A stretch of DNA of 64,000 bases from Aestuariimicrobium sp. p3-SID1156 (GCF_025144225.1 NZ_JALXXB010000009.1:1-64000); one strand, 5' to 3'; shown: positions 25,683-35,017, counted from the first letter of the stretch. Numbers and translations are program-made. Notes: a model not told the origin generated them from the letters alone.

Positions 25683-26198
25683 TCAGGCCACGAGGGCAGA
25701 GAACAGGCCCTTGCTCTTGGCCTGCACGGCCAGCGCGTGCGTGGCCTCGTAGGTCTGCCCATCCTCGTTCGACAGCGCCACAAGAGTCTGGCTGGCAACA
25801 ATGACCGACACCGCCTCGTACTTCTGCCCGGCAGCCGCAGCATCGGTGTGCTCAACGCCGGGACGGTGAGCAATGACCACGCGGGCATCCTCAGACAGCA
25901 GCTCCATCAGGGCGTTCTCGGCCTGCGGGTCGCCCAGCTCCAGCACCAGAGCCTCCACAGAAACGTTGCGGGCGCCGGGGGTCTGGCGGGCGATCTTGTC
26001 ACACAGCATCCGCCGCTCACGCATCTGCACGTCAACGTTCAAGCCGAACGCCGTGGTGGCGCACTCAATCGCGGTGCCAGAGTTCCACTCGGCCACAGTG
26101 ATCTTGTTGATGTCGGCGACGGTCGGGATGACAACGATCCGGCTGTTGCCAGCAGTCTCCATGCCGTCCGGGTTGTACTCGGTAATGGTTGCACTCAT
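25683..26198 (-). CDS. Major tail (tube) protein
   Basis: 171 residues. Beta-rich, with YNPDGMETAGNSRIVVIPTV at the start and a VQMRERRMLCDKIARQTPG middle, typical of actinophage tail-tube proteins. It comes directly before the tail chaperones and after the connector genes, the conserved place for the tube gene, and is followed by a strong hairpin as often seen after highly expressed virion genes. Coupled by TGATG to the small gene upstream. Confidence 0.75.
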   Translation of the reverse strand: MSATITEYNPDGMETAGNSRIVVIPTVADINKITVAEWNSGTAIECATTAFGLNVDVQMRERRMLCDKIARQTPGARNVSVEALVLELGDPQAENALMELLSEDARVVIAHRPGVEHTDAAAAGQKYEAVSVIVASQTLVALSNEDGQTYEATHALAVQAKSKGLFSALVA

Positions 26199-26425
26199 CA
26201 GTTGGCCTCCTTGGTGGCCTCGGTGGTGTTCGTGGCCGGGGTGGCCTCCGACGCGGGCGCGCCGGTGATCTGGGTTCGCGGCTTACCGGGCAGCGGGCGA
26301 CCGTTGACATCGGTGGCCTCGCCCTTGAGCAGCGCATACTTGCCGCTGTCAGCCTTATAGGCAGCCTGCGAAATGGTGGCATGGTGGCCGGTGGCGACAA
26401 CACGGACGCGGACAGGGTCAATCAC
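26198..26425 (-). CDS. Small head-tail region hypothetical protein
   Basis: 75 residues starting at GTG with GAAGGAG upstream. VIDPVRVRVVATGHHATISQ, then GKYALLKGEATDVNGRPLPGKP and an Ala/Thr-rich tail. Similar small proteins sit before tail-tube genes in actinophages, but I cannot name a function. It overlaps the upstream gene by 8 bp. Confidence 0.5.
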   Translation of the reverse strand: MIDPVRVRVVATGHHATISQAAYKADSGKYALLKGEATDVNGRPLPGKPRTQITGAPASEATPATNTTEATKEAN

Positions 26426-26816
26426 GGGAACTCCTTCGGGGAGGGCGGCAGGTGAAATCAGCAGTGGTGGACCAGCGAAAGTCCCCGGCGTTCTCGGCGG
26501 GGATCGGGGCAGACGCGAACGCGTAGCGCAGCGACCAGCCATGCCCCAGCCGCAACTCATCCAGCACGTCACGCACCTTCCGAGCAGTGAACAGGCAACC
26601 GATCAGCGAATTGTTGACCGACATGGCCAGCACGGTCTGCACGTCACGGTGCGAATGGCCCGACACCTTGCGGATACCGGGCGTGGGGGCATAGCTGGTG
26701 AGGACGACATAGGGGCGCAGCGGCGTCCTGGGAACCTCGCCCACCAGGACATCAGTCCCGACGAGGTTGGCCCGCAGCGCATCCTCGCAGGCCTTGAGGA
26801 TGTCCTCGGCGTTCAC
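26418..26816 (-). CDS. Tail terminator/completion-type protein
   Basis: 132 residues located between the HK97 gp10-like protein and the tail tube, where tail-terminator proteins (SPP1 gp17, lambda gpU) lie. Sequence: a helical start MNAEDILKACEDALRANLVG, then PLRPYVVLTSYAPTP and a HRDVQTVLAMSVNN strand-helix pattern that fits this fold. Assignment rests mostly on position. Confidence 0.55.
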   Translation of the reverse strand: MNAEDILKACEDALRANLVGTDVLVGEVPRTPLRPYVVLTSYAPTPGIRKVSGHSHRDVQTVLAMSVNNSLIGCLFTARKVRDVLDELRLGHGWSLRYAFASAPIPAENAGDFRWSTTADFTCRPPRRSSRD

Positions 26817-27175
26817 TCGAACACCTCCAGCGCAGCAGTGATGCCAGCAGTGAAGCGGGGATCAACGGCCTGCAACGCGGGACCGGCGAACGGCTGGGCT
26901 GCCATCTTCGCGGTGCCCCGCTCCTGGAACAGGCCATAGCGCACGGTGGGACCCACGACAGCGGACATGCCCCCCGAGCGACCATCGCCGTAAAAGGTGA
27001 CGCCGATGGAGTCGCGCAGGTCGCCGGTGGCACCCACGGGGGCGTTGGCCTTCATCACACGCTCCAGCTCCGTGCCGGACGAACGCACCACGCGGGCCAC
27101 CTTTCGACCCACACGCGGCGAGGACGACTCAAGGTCAACCTTCAACTTCCGCAACTGCGAGTTGTCGATCTTCAT
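26813..27175 (-). CDS. HK97 gp10-like head-tail connector protein
   Basis: 120 residues with the gp10-family pattern: KVARVVRSSGTELERVMKANAPVGATGDLRDSI, where the APVGxTGxLRxSI element is diagnostic, then YGLFQERGTAKMAAQPFAGPAL. It acts at the head-tail joint. Start is the ATG at 27175 within the end of the upstream gene (41-bp overlap). Confidence 0.8.
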   Translation of the reverse strand: MKIDNSQLRKLKVDLESSSPRVGRKVARVVRSSGTELERVMKANAPVGATGDLRDSIGVTFYGDGRSGGMSAVVGPTVRYGLFQERGTAKMAAQPFAGPALQAVDPRFTAGITAALEVFE

Positions 27176-27575
27176 CAAGCACCCCCCGGAAGCGTCGGGC
27201 CACGGCATGAGTGGCATGGTCAATCTCAGAGACGACGATGGGCACACCCAACAGGCGCGAGTCGGCCGAGGCAGTCAGGACGATGCGGTCGCCCACAAGC
27301 AGGTCGGACAGGCTCCATGGGGCGCGCACCTCCACGACGGCCTGCGTCAGGTTCTGCCCGCCGGTGGACGACTGCAGATCAGCAACAGTCACGCGCACCA
27401 CGCGAACAGGCGTCTGCGCGACAACCTTCCAGCGCTCCACGCGCTGCCCATTGTCCGGGTCGAGGTCGAAACCGTCGACGCGCTCGATGGTGCCGAGGTC
27501 CACCATCAGCGACTCAGCCTCAGCGCGCAGGGCAGGCAGGGCGGCGACAATATCTTGGCCGATCAATGCGGCCAC
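27135..27575 (-). CDS. Head-tail stopper-type protein (DUF6093-like)
   Basis: 146 residues. An N-terminal helix (LPALRAEAESLMVD), then a beta-barrel-like part (VRVVRVTVADLQSSTG, VVEVRAPWSLSDLLVGDRIVLT). Position after the adaptor and before gp10 matches the SPP1 gp16-type stopper. I recall the DUF6093 group as similar, but cannot confirm without a search. Confidence 0.6.
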   Translation of the reverse strand: MAALIGQDIVAALPALRAEAESLMVDLGTIERVDGFDLDPDNGQRVERWKVVAQTPVRVVRVTVADLQSSTGGQNLTQAVVEVRAPWSLSDLLVGDRIVLTASADSRLLGVPIVVSEIDHATHAVARRFRGVLDEDRQLAVAEVEG

Positions 27576-27961
27576 CTGCGCAGCCCCGGCTGGTAGGACG
27601 GGGAGATGGTGAACGCGCCACGACGACGGCGGCGCTCAGGTGTCAGGTCGCCCCAGTAGCGGGCAAGGATGTCGCGCAAGCTCTCGCGCGCGCCGTTCTC
27701 CCAGCGGGTGGCGGTGCGAGCATCGTCCACGCTCGTCTCCTGCGAGACAACCCCGGCGCCCGGCTGCGCAGCCCACTCGGCGACAGCCCAACGGATCACC
27801 CGCATCAGGCGGTCGGGATCGAAGCCGGACAGGTCCCCGAAGTGGTCGACCAACATCGCCTCCGCATCCAAGATGGCAAACTCGAGGCGGCGCTGCGCAA
27901 CATCACCCAGAGGGAAAGGGGCGCCCATCTGGGCCGCCACGTCATCGACGGAAACGAGCAT
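27563..27961 (-). CDS. Head-tail adaptor protein (gp15/gp19-like)
   Basis: 132 residues, mostly helical: VSVDDVAAQMGAPFPLGD, RRLEFAILDAEAMLVDHFGD and RVIRWAVAEWAAQPGA, the layout of the gp6/gp15 adaptor family that binds under the portal. It follows the capsid genes and overlaps the stopper gene by 13 bp. The basic C-terminus (PERRRRRGAF) may contact DNA or the portal. Confidence 0.68.
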   Translation of the reverse strand: MLVSVDDVAAQMGAPFPLGDVAQRRLEFAILDAEAMLVDHFGDLSGFDPDRLMRVIRWAVAEWAAQPGAGVVSQETSVDDARTATRWENGARESLRDILARYWGDLTPERRRRRGAFTISPSYQPGLRRWPH

Positions 27962-27977
27962 GAGCGCCCCCTCTCGG

Positions 27978-28286
27978 TCAGCGAGCGTCGTCGGCCACCA
28001 GGGCCGCGATCAGCTCGTCCTTCTTGGCGCCGGCGGCGACGACCTTCTCGGCCTCGTCGCGCTCGGCGTTGCGATCCTCGATGAGCTCGTGCAGCTCAGC
28101 GACGGTCAGCTTGGAGTAGTCGACAGCCTTGTCCTCGCCGGCCTCCGGCTCGGCGGCATCCTCGGCCAGCAGGTGCGCGCCGACCAGGTCGGACGCCCAC
28201 TCGGGGACGTCCGACCCGGCCACAAGATGCACGGGCTCGCTGGTCTTCGGGTCGGGCACGACAGTGCCCTCGATCAGCTTCGCCAC
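27978..28286 (-). CDS. Phage head-region hypothetical protein
   Basis: 102 residues, acidic, with VPEWASDLVGAHLL and a helix-rich KLTVAELHELIEDRNAERDEAEK that resembles a SAP/HeH-type DNA-binding or lid domain (KKDELIAAL). Such proteins often follow the capsid gene in actinophages. It could be a head protein or a DNA-binding adaptor; not certain. Confidence 0.55.
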   Translation of the reverse strand: MAKLIEGTVVPDPKTSEPVHLVAGSDVPEWASDLVGAHLLAEDAAEPEAGEDKAVDYSKLTVAELHELIEDRNAERDEAEKVVAAGAKKDELIAALVADDAR

Positions 28287-28291
28287 GGCGA

Positions 28292-29305
28292 TCAGAGCAC
28301 CTTGACCGACATCGACAGGTTGGCGTTGGCCAGCACCGGCAGGTTGATCGAGTCGCCCACGACCTCAGCGATCATCGGCGGCTTCTCGTTGCGGTACACG
28401 CCAGTCACGATTCCGGGGGTCTCGCCATCCTCGATCGCGTAATCCGGGTCGAGGGCGGTGAGGGTCTCACCCCAGAAGGTCGCACCGAGTTCCGACTCGC
28501 CATCGGGGGCAACCGGGGCGGGCAGGAACAGCACCTGGGTGTCGGGCAGCACGAGACCAGCCGAGGTGCGGCGGTTGTACAGATGAATGGGCGGCAGCCC
28601 AGCACCCTGCACGGTGTTCTGCAGCTCGCTCAGCGTGGCAGCACGGCTCGCGCCGTTCAGCAGCTGGGTGGCCATGCCGGAGGTAGCACCGAGCGCACGC
28701 AGCGCACGGTTGCCCATGACGATCGCGCCCGGCTGCACGCCGGCCTTCGAGACGTACAGGTCCAGCCAGGTCTGCAGCTGCCCCAGAGCGTCGGTGCCAG
28801 CCGCGGACCACAGCGCCGGGGCGGTGAAGGTCAGGGCGGCATCGCGGCCGAAGTCGTCGTCCGAGATGTAGTTGCTCTGGTTGATGGTCGCCTTGCCGGT
28901 GTTCAGCACGACGCCACGAGTGCGCTCGACACGGTCGGAGATCGCGCGGACAACCTGTTCGGTGGTCTTGAAGATCTCGTTGCGCAGGGTCTCGTCGCTC
29001 GCGTTGCGGGCACGAAGCTGCTGGTACTCGCTGACCGGAATCTCCTGGGAGACGGCGGGCAGCTCGATCACGACGCGCTTGCCGGGGCGCTTGCGGCCAA
29101 CCTCGGGCTCAGCGTCGAAGGCGCGGTAACGCGCTTCCTCCACCAGGCCAGAGTCGCCCATCATGAAGCGCACGACAGTGTCGGTCACGTCCTTGTTGGG
29201 CAGGAAGGCGGTCAGCGAGCCGTTCCGGGCCTCGTAGTCAGCCTGGAACGAGCGGGCATAGCCGGTCAGTTCCGCGGGAGTGATGATGTCAGTCCAGAGA
29301 GCCAT
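28292..29305 (-). CDS. Major capsid protein (type E)
   Basis: 337 residues of the phage capsid E family (HK97 fold). Family-like stretches: LTAFLPNKDVTDTVVRFMMG near the N-terminus, RVVIELPAVSQEIPVSEYQQL, and a GAIVMGNRALRALGAT, LPPIHLYNRRTSAG central part. It is preceded by a decoration protein and scaffold gene and followed by connectors. The start overlaps the decoration gene by one base. Confidence 0.88.
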   Translation of the reverse strand: MALWTDIITPAELTGYARSFQADYEARNGSLTAFLPNKDVTDTVVRFMMGDSGLVEEARYRAFDAEPEVGRKRPGKRVVIELPAVSQEIPVSEYQQLRARNASDETLRNEIFKTTEQVVRAISDRVERTRGVVLNTGKATINQSNYISDDDFGRDAALTFTAPALWSAAGTDALGQLQTWLDLYVSKAGVQPGAIVMGNRALRALGATSGMATQLLNGASRAATLSELQNTVQGAGLPPIHLYNRRTSAGLVLPDTQVLFLPAPVAPDGESELGATFWGETLTALDPDYAIEDGETPGIVTGVYRNEKPPMIAEVVGDSINLPVLANANLSMSVKVL

Positions 29306-29685
29306 CAGGCACCTGCCTCAGTGATGAAGGTGAAGCCGGCCGCGTCGCTGGCGGTGGTCGGAGCCACCCAGGTGATCGGCAGGCGAGCGGTCTTGACCAT
29401 CCCGTGGCGCAGGATCGGCGCAGGAATCTTGGTCTGGCCGTCGACGGACTGGTCGGTCAGCAGGAAGCCGAGCTTCTCGCCGGTGGCGCCCGTCCACGGC
29501 TTCACTGCGCCCTCGGCGGCAGCGTTGACGGCGGTGCCCGACTTGAGCACCCCATCGGGGTAGTGGGTGGCCTTGGTGAAGGTCGACACGTCGATGGTGG
29601 CGGTGCGGGCATTGAACATGCCGTGGTCACTCGCCAGCCAGCTCTGGTCGCCCCCACCAATGGATTCGATCTTCATGCGAGGCAT
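29305..29685 (-). CDS. Head decoration protein (lambda gpD-like)
   Basis: 126 residues starting at an ATG with AGGAGG. The pattern DVSTFTKATHYPDGVLKSGT and LGFLLTDQSVDG is that of the gpD-type head stabiliser, which binds capsid three-fold sites. Direct neighbour of the type E capsid gene, as usual. Confidence 0.8.
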   Translation of the reverse strand: MPRMKIESIGGGDQSWLASDHGMFNARTATIDVSTFTKATHYPDGVLKSGTAVNAAAEGAVKPWTGATGEKLGFLLTDQSVDGQTKIPAPILRHGMVKTARLPITWVAPTTASDAAGFTFITEAGA

Positions 29686-29706
29686 GAGTCCTCCTGTGGT
29701 GTTGGA

Positions 29707-30318
29707 TCAGTTCTTCTGGGGATGGCGTTCCCGGTACAGGTCACGCCCCGAAGCCACAGAGCCGGACGACTTCACGTCGCCGCCCTGACCGGCGGACCGG
29801 TCAGGCTTCGGATTGCGCCGGGTCATCCCCGGCCGTTCAGCGCTGGTGGCGTCTCGCATGCGCGCTGCAACCTCCCCCATGACATCGGGGTCGGAAATCT
29901 TGGAGAGGATCGCCTTGTCCTCATCACTCAGGCCCTCGCCATGCTCGGCCACCAGGGCGCGATGCTCGGCGGCCGCTAGACGCTGGGTGATTGCGTCAAG
30001 CGCGGCCTGTGTGGAGTCCTCGGCGGACTGCGCCTCGGGTGCCAGCGCCTCCACCAGCTTCTGCAGTGGGGCCAGCTTGGCAACCTCGGCCTCCAGCGCC
30101 TGCCGCTTGTCGCGCTCAGTCGCCAGATCGGCGAGGACGGCACTCTTGGAGTGCTCGGACTTGAAGCCGTCCGAGGGCTGCTGCTGAGCCTTGTCCACGC
30201 CCTTGTCGCCCTCGGCGGGGGCCTCGGTGGCGTCGGCCTGCATGGTGAAGCCGCCGAACAGGGCGCGGTGGGTGGCGATGATCTCGCACAGCTCGGCGGG
30301 CATCAGGGAATCGGGCAT
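29707..30318 (-). CDS. Scaffolding protein
   Basis: 203 residues, strongly acidic and helical, with a Gln/Glu-rich middle (KRQALEAEVAKLAPLQKLVE) and a basic C-terminus (SGRDLYRERHPQKN) of the kind that binds the capsid interior. Location immediately upstream of decoration and capsid genes supports the role. Start is the ATG at 30318 with GGAGACC upstream. Confidence 0.75.
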   Translation of the reverse strand: MPDSLMPAELCEIIATHRALFGGFTMQADATEAPAEGDKGVDKAQQQPSDGFKSEHSKSAVLADLATERDKRQALEAEVAKLAPLQKLVEALAPEAQSAEDSTQAALDAITQRLAAAEHRALVAEHGEGLSDEDKAILSKISDPDVMGEVAARMRDATSAERPGMTRRNPKPDRSAGQGGDVKSSGSVASGRDLYRERHPQKN

Positions 30319-30371
30319 GGTGACGGTCTCCGTCCGTTTGGTGCGCCGTCCCGGCGCGGGGAATTGTGGGG

Positions 30372-31220
30372 CTACTTGAGGTAGCCGAACTGGCGGAACA
30401 GGCGGACGGCGGCGGCGCGGTCGTCGCCTGCCTGCGCGTAGATCCACGCCGGAGTTCCGCGGCGGTTGACGTTGCCAATGCCCGCGGGCTCCATCCGCTT
30501 GTGGCGGTGCGAGTTGACCACCTTGAACAGATCCGCGCCATCGGCCAGCGCCTTCTTCTGCGCCTCGGTGAGGTCTTTCACCTGGTCAGGGTCGGGGCGG
30601 CTCGCATAGCCCCGTGGCGGCTCACGACGGGACGCGGGGCGATGCACCGCCGGGCACTGCGGATGCCGCTGGAAACCCTGCGAATGGCGGAACCACTTGC
30701 CCACCAGCGGAGCGCACCGCTGGCAGTAAGGCGCCGGCTCATAGCGCACCCAGCCCGTGTCCTCGGTGGCAGCGATCTGCACACCGGAGGCGGCACGACC
30801 GGCATCAGCCACCAGCGTCGAAACCATGCGCTCCAGCCAGCGGCCGCCAGCAGCCAGCATCTCATCCTCAGACCCGGACGCCATGCGAGCCTTGATGACT
30901 GGCGAGGACAGCACCACTAACAGCGGCGCGTGCTCAGTCCAGCCGGCGAAGCGCTTGGGCTCCACGACAGCCAACTGGCGCTCAGGGAAGCCAGTGTCCT
31001 CCAGCGCCTCGGGCACATTGCCCGCGGCCTCAGACGCGGCCGTGACCTGCGCAGCCCCCACGATCGCAGCCACGCGGGGGATGCGCTTCTGCCACTGGGC
31101 CAGCCAGTCGCCACGGCCGCCCACCAGCTGCCACTCATGCAACGCCAACAGCGCGGCCCCATTTGAGCGCCTCAGCTGCGCGCCGTAGAGCGCCAGCGTG
31201 GACTCAGGCGGGCTGACCAT
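30372..31220 (-). CDS. MuF-like minor head protein
   Basis: 282 residues after the portal gene. The C-terminal part has the typical zinc-like pattern of actinophage MuF/VG15 proteins: YCQRCAPLVGKW then GFQRHPQCPAVHRP. No protease or toxin domain is visible. These proteins enter the head with the portal and may protect DNA ends. It overlaps the portal gene by 17 bp. Confidence 0.68.
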   Translation of the reverse strand: MVSPPESTLALYGAQLRRSNGAALLALHEWQLVGGRGDWLAQWQKRIPRVAAIVGAAQVTAASEAAGNVPEALEDTGFPERQLAVVEPKRFAGWTEHAPLLVVLSSPVIKARMASGSEDEMLAAGGRWLERMVSTLVADAGRAASGVQIAATEDTGWVRYEPAPYCQRCAPLVGKWFRHSQGFQRHPQCPAVHRPASRREPPRGYASRPDPDQVKDLTEAQKKALADGADLFKVVNSHRHKRMEPAGIGNVNRRGTPAWIYAQAGDDRAAAVRLFRQFGYLK

Positions 31221-32565
31221 TGTCGGTGTTCAGCAGGGCATCGAAACGGGCCAGGACAGGATCGTCGGCCTCCTGAGCCATGTACTGGAGCTCGCGCTTC
31301 TTGCGCTCCGGCGACCAGCCCATCTCGTCCCACGCCCCACGACGCGACACCAGCCCAGCGCTCTTGAGCTTGAGCACCCCATCGACGCGCTGGCTGTAGG
31401 TCGGGGTGGCCGGGTTGTGCCACAACGCCCGGATCGAGTTGCGCGCCGGGGTCTCACCGGTGGCAAACTCCTGATGCAGGCCCATCACCCACGACCACGA
31501 GTCCCCATCCAGCAGGTTCGTGTTCTCGACGCGCTTCACCAGCCGGAACTCGTCAGCCACCACAGCGCCCTCCGACGCCGGGTTGGTGGTGTCCATGCCG
31601 GCATACCGGGTCGGCAGGCCCAACTCGATCGCACACCACACGAGGAAGCGGTCCACCATGTGGGTGAAGTTCTTGAGGTCAGCAGGAGACAGGGTGCCGA
31701 TGTGGCCCTTCTCGTTGGCGATCGCCTTGAGCTTGGTCCAGTACGCCTCCCACGCGGGGATTGGGTCGCCGTTCTCGTCCAGGAAGTCATCCTCGTCAGC
31801 GCCGAAGATCACGTTCTGGGGGATCGCGGCAGCCTCGGAGGCCACCTGCATGTTGGTCAGTGTCCGCGAGATCGCGTCCACCTTCGGGATGACGTCCGAC
31901 ATCGCCGAGCGGCCCTCGAACTTCCCGGCCACCGGGTCGTTGAGGAACATCACCAGCGGCAGGCGGCCGAAGTTGTGGTCGTCGCGCTCGTCAATGGTCC
32001 AGCCCCGACCCTTGCGGATCAGGTACAGGGTCGAGTCCGGCAGGTACAGAGTCGCCATCCGCTCACGGGAGAACTCATCCTCGTAGGTGCGCAGTGCGGC
32101 CTTGAGCACGCGCCGACGGCGATCCACCGACACGGCCATGCCTCGAGCGGGCTCCACGGTGATCAACGGCGGCTCGCCCTCCTCGGGATTGGTCCCCACT
32201 GAGACGAACGCGCGCCCAAATGTGCGGGCGTCCTTGTGGCACAGGATCGACTGGGAGTCCAGGTTGTTGTACTCCCACGCCTCCTGCAGCGCGCTGTCCG
32301 GCTGCTCGTCCCCGGTGCGGACGAACGCCTTGAGAGCCTGCCGCTGCACGATCTCGCGCACCGCCATGCCCGGCACGTTGACAGTCGCCTCAAAATCGCG
32401 GAGCTCGGGGGGCACGGCGATACCGATATGGCGCACCGTCTGCTCGGCGTCGCGGTACTTCTCCAGCAGCCCCAGCCGCCTCGACTCGCTTTGCGAGACT
32501 CGGGCCAGCCCCTGGACGAGCTTCTTCTCGTCGTCGGTCAGAACGGACAGCGGGAGGTCAGCCAC
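31204..32565 (-). CDS. Portal protein (SPP1 gp6-like)
   Basis: 453 residues from a GTG with AGGAG. The family features are seen: an N-terminal helix-rich clip, PLVMFLNDPVAGKFEGRSAMSDVIPKVDAISRTL, and a stem with FLVWCAIELGLPTRYAGM. It forms the dodecamer through which DNA is packed. It overlaps TerL by 8 bp. The longer upstream frame to 32670 runs through TerL and is not used. Confidence 0.88.
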   Translation of the reverse strand: MADLPLSVLTDDEKKLVQGLARVSQSESRRLGLLEKYRDAEQTVRHIGIAVPPELRDFEATVNVPGMAVREIVQRQALKAFVRTGDEQPDSALQEAWEYNNLDSQSILCHKDARTFGRAFVSVGTNPEEGEPPLITVEPARGMAVSVDRRRRVLKAALRTYEDEFSRERMATLYLPDSTLYLIRKGRGWTIDERDDHNFGRLPLVMFLNDPVAGKFEGRSAMSDVIPKVDAISRTLTNMQVASEAAAIPQNVIFGADEDDFLDENGDPIPAWEAYWTKLKAIANEKGHIGTLSPADLKNFTHMVDRFLVWCAIELGLPTRYAGMDTTNPASEGAVVADEFRLVKRVENTNLLDGDSWSWVMGLHQEFATGETPARNSIRALWHNPATPTYSQRVDGVLKLKSAGLVSRRGAWDEMGWSPERKKRELQYMAQEADDPVLARFDALLNTDNGQPA

Positions 32566-34234
32566 GGCGTCTCCTGTCTGTCGAGGCAGTGGTGCGGAAG
32601 AACACGGCCTTGCGCTTGTCGGTTGGTATCGGCGACCAGCCCGCAGCGATCGCGTCACGGCGGGCTTCATAGGCGAGCGCGTCGGTCACGACGCCGTCGA
32701 TCTTGCGGGGACTGTTCGGGTACTCCTTGCGCACCAGCACAACGGTGCCCTTCTTGCGTTTGTAGGCGTTGCCGTAGTGGGTCAAGATCGCCGCATCTCT
32801 GGTCTGCAGCGAGTCGCCCTTGAGGATGTCCACACGCAACGTGTCCAGCGCCGCCCCCATCGCGTTGTCACGCGAGGTTGACCAAGGGATTACAACCTGC
32901 TCGCCGAACTCGGCAGCGAGACTGTCAATGTCAGTGCGCCACTCGTGCGGGTCGCAGTAGGCACGTGACACGGCGTAGGTCCGCAGCGCCCACCGGAACC
33001 GTTCCAGCACTTCGCTGCGGGGAACCTCCCAGCCGGCGCCAGCAGGCCCCTCGGGCTTCTCCCACAATCCGATCGTGAACCGAAAGCCGTCCGCCATACG
33101 ACAGCCACGAATCGCAGTGGAGTCGTCGTTCAACGAACCATCGAAGCCGATCGAGATAGCCGTCCCGGCCTCCACGACTGCAAGGACGTCCTCGACATCG
33201 GAGGAAGTCACCGGCTCGCCCACCTGGGCAAGCTCGACCGACTTCTTCGAGATCCACGCATCATCGCCCGGCATCGAACGGTTCAAGTAGTAGCGGGCCG
33301 CCTCGGCCTCGTCGCGGCACTCGTTCGGGTCCAACATCGTCCGGTAGGTGCGCTCCGGGGACATCCACCCCGTCTCGGGATGCATCGCCGAGCCATACAC
33401 CTCTCGCAACTGGCGAAGCGTCCGCTCCCGATCCTGGATGTCGATGCGGCCCTTCGCCTCAACGATGCGCAGGAGCCACTCAGGCCCCAGCTCCTTGCGC
33501 TGATACATGCCCTCCAGCGACTCCCACACCGACTGTTCGCCCAACTTGCAGGCAGTCGTCGTCAGCAGCGCCCACGGCTCAGCGCTCTTGCGCTTGGGCA
33601 GGTTGCGCATCACGGTGGCGTACATGCTGCGAAGCTCAGGCAAGACGTACAGGTGAACCTCGTCAGGGACCACAAAAGTCTCCTTGCCGCCGTCCTTCGA
33701 CGCGGCGCCACTGCTCGAGCTGCGACACTCGCCGCCGCCAGGAAGGTAGATGTTCATGGCCGAGCGATAGTCGCCGATGCCCTTGATGCCGCCGAACACC
33801 TCGGGATGGTTGTCCTGCCCCCACTCGCCCATCACGAACGCGATGTTCTGGAACGTGTTGCCTGACTGCTTCTCCTCGGTCGCCAGGCAACGGATGAACG
33901 GCGAGCGCACCGGACGACCCACAGGCTGCCCATCGGCGTCCCAGCCGTCGAAACGAACAGGGGCCAACGACTCGGCCACAGCGATCAGGCCGGCGAGCTC
34001 GGACTTTGCGCGCCCCTTCGGCTCCTTGAGGACCGCCTTCTCCTTGACACGACGGCCAGTGACCGGATCCAGCTCATAGGCGTCGATGATGAACCGCTCA
34101 TGCTCAGGGTCCTGCCGGAAGTCCAGCGGATCGCCCTCGGCATCGCCGGGACCATGGCAGCAGTACGCCTCCAGCCACTCGACCACCTGGTAGCCGAGGC
34201 TGCACTTCTGCCCGTCGAACGCGGGCTTGAACAC
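32558..34234 (-). CDS. Terminase large subunit
   Basis: 558 residues with an ATPase and a nuclease half. Walker-A-like EPKGRAKSEL (71-80), Walker B FVVPDEVHLY around 187, and the RNase-H-like nuclease acids in SIGFDGSLNDDSTA and the late DGVVTDALAYEARR. It drives DNA packaging and cuts concatemers. One base overlaps the small subunit stop. The HNH gene nearby is typical of cos-type packaging. Confidence 0.93.
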   Translation of the reverse strand: MFKPAFDGQKCSLGYQVVEWLEAYCCHGPGDAEGDPLDFRQDPEHERFIIDAYELDPVTGRRVKEKAVLKEPKGRAKSELAGLIAVAESLAPVRFDGWDADGQPVGRPVRSPFIRCLATEEKQSGNTFQNIAFVMGEWGQDNHPEVFGGIKGIGDYRSAMNIYLPGGGECRSSSSGAASKDGGKETFVVPDEVHLYVLPELRSMYATVMRNLPKRKSAEPWALLTTTACKLGEQSVWESLEGMYQRKELGPEWLLRIVEAKGRIDIQDRERTLRQLREVYGSAMHPETGWMSPERTYRTMLDPNECRDEAEAARYYLNRSMPGDDAWISKKSVELAQVGEPVTSSDVEDVLAVVEAGTAISIGFDGSLNDDSTAIRGCRMADGFRFTIGLWEKPEGPAGAGWEVPRSEVLERFRWALRTYAVSRAYCDPHEWRTDIDSLAAEFGEQVVIPWSTSRDNAMGAALDTLRVDILKGDSLQTRDAAILTHYGNAYKRKKGTVVLVRKEYPNSPRKIDGVVTDALAYEARRDAIAAGWSPIPTDKRKAVFFRTTASTDRRRRG

Positions 34235-34587
34235 TACGAGCCCCAGCGAGCGGCAGCCTTGGTGGCCGCCGAAGTCTTACCACCAGCAACATAGGCGCCA
34301 CGGGCGCCACCACGCTGCTGCGGCCGCTTCCCCGCCTCATCTGGCAGGCGCATCGCAGCCAAAATCTGCTTGAGGTAGTTCGCAGTGCTATTCGCCTGGT
34401 CAGCCAGCTTGCCCCACTCCATGGGGTCGAGCGGGGCCATCGCGGCAGTCAGCAAGTCGCACCGATCCTTGGCGCGGCAAGCCTCTAGCAGCAACACCCG
34501 CTGGTTGGCGTCGAGGTCATGGGCATCAGAGATCTGGCTCCACAGCTCGCGGCCACCGGGGCCGAGGGCATCATGAGGCTGGGACAT
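34234..34587 (-). CDS. Terminase small subunit
   Basis: 117 residues starting at an ATG with AGGAGG. Helical, with ELWSQISDAHDLDANQRVLL and KLADQANSTANYLKQILAAMRL, and a Gln/Arg/Gly-rich flexible C-terminus, similar to P27/SPP1-type small subunits that recognise the packaging site. Directly upstream of TerL. Confidence 0.8.
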   Translation of the reverse strand: MSQPHDALGPGGRELWSQISDAHDLDANQRVLLLEACRAKDRCDLLTAAMAPLDPMEWGKLADQANSTANYLKQILAAMRLPDEAGKRPQQRGGARGAYVAGGKTSAATKAAARWGS

Positions 34588-34696
34588 GGCGCGCCTCCTG
34601 GGCACTTTGTCGACATTTCAGGTTCGCGGACAGCGAGACACCTCAAAAGCGCTGTGGACAAGGGGGCGGTCTTGCCCCTCCCCCCACTCCTTCGGG

Positions 34697-35017
34697 TCAC
34701 TCGTCGCTGTCTCGCAGTCGGCTGTTCTCGCTGCGGCACAGCACCAGCAGCGGGCCAGCGCCTCCGCCGTTGGCGACAGCCACCACATGGGCGGCGGTCA
34801 GGTCGGTGCAGGCGTGCGGCGCGTGGCCGGTCGAGGGCCAGCCTGGGCACCAGTCGCCGTGGGTGGCGCGGTGCTTGGCGACAACTGCGGCGCGCCGCTT
34901 CTGTTCGGCCCAGTCGCGTTCGAGGTAGGTGGGGCTGTAGCGCCGGTGCTTCTGGCAGCGGCCAGCCTTGCGCAGCAGCACGGGACAGCCGGGCTCGGCG
35001 CAGGGTCGCATCGCCAC
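34697..35017 (-). CDS. HNH endonuclease next to terminase
   Basis: 106 residues from a GTG with AGGAGG. Two Cys pairs (CAEPGCP; C-H near CQKH) and the core LTAAHVVAVANGG with LVLCRSENSR, the beta-beta-alpha HNH fold. HNH proteins beside terminase are needed for cos cleavage in HK97-like phages, and this gene lies just upstream of TerS. The 109-bp gap at 34588-34696 is a good place for a cos site but no clear motif is visible. Confidence 0.8.
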   Translation of the reverse strand: MAMRPCAEPGCPVLLRKAGRCQKHRRYSPTYLERDWAEQKRRAAVVAKHRATHGDWCPGWPSTGHAPHACTDLTAAHVVAVANGGGAGPLLVLCRSENSRLRDSDE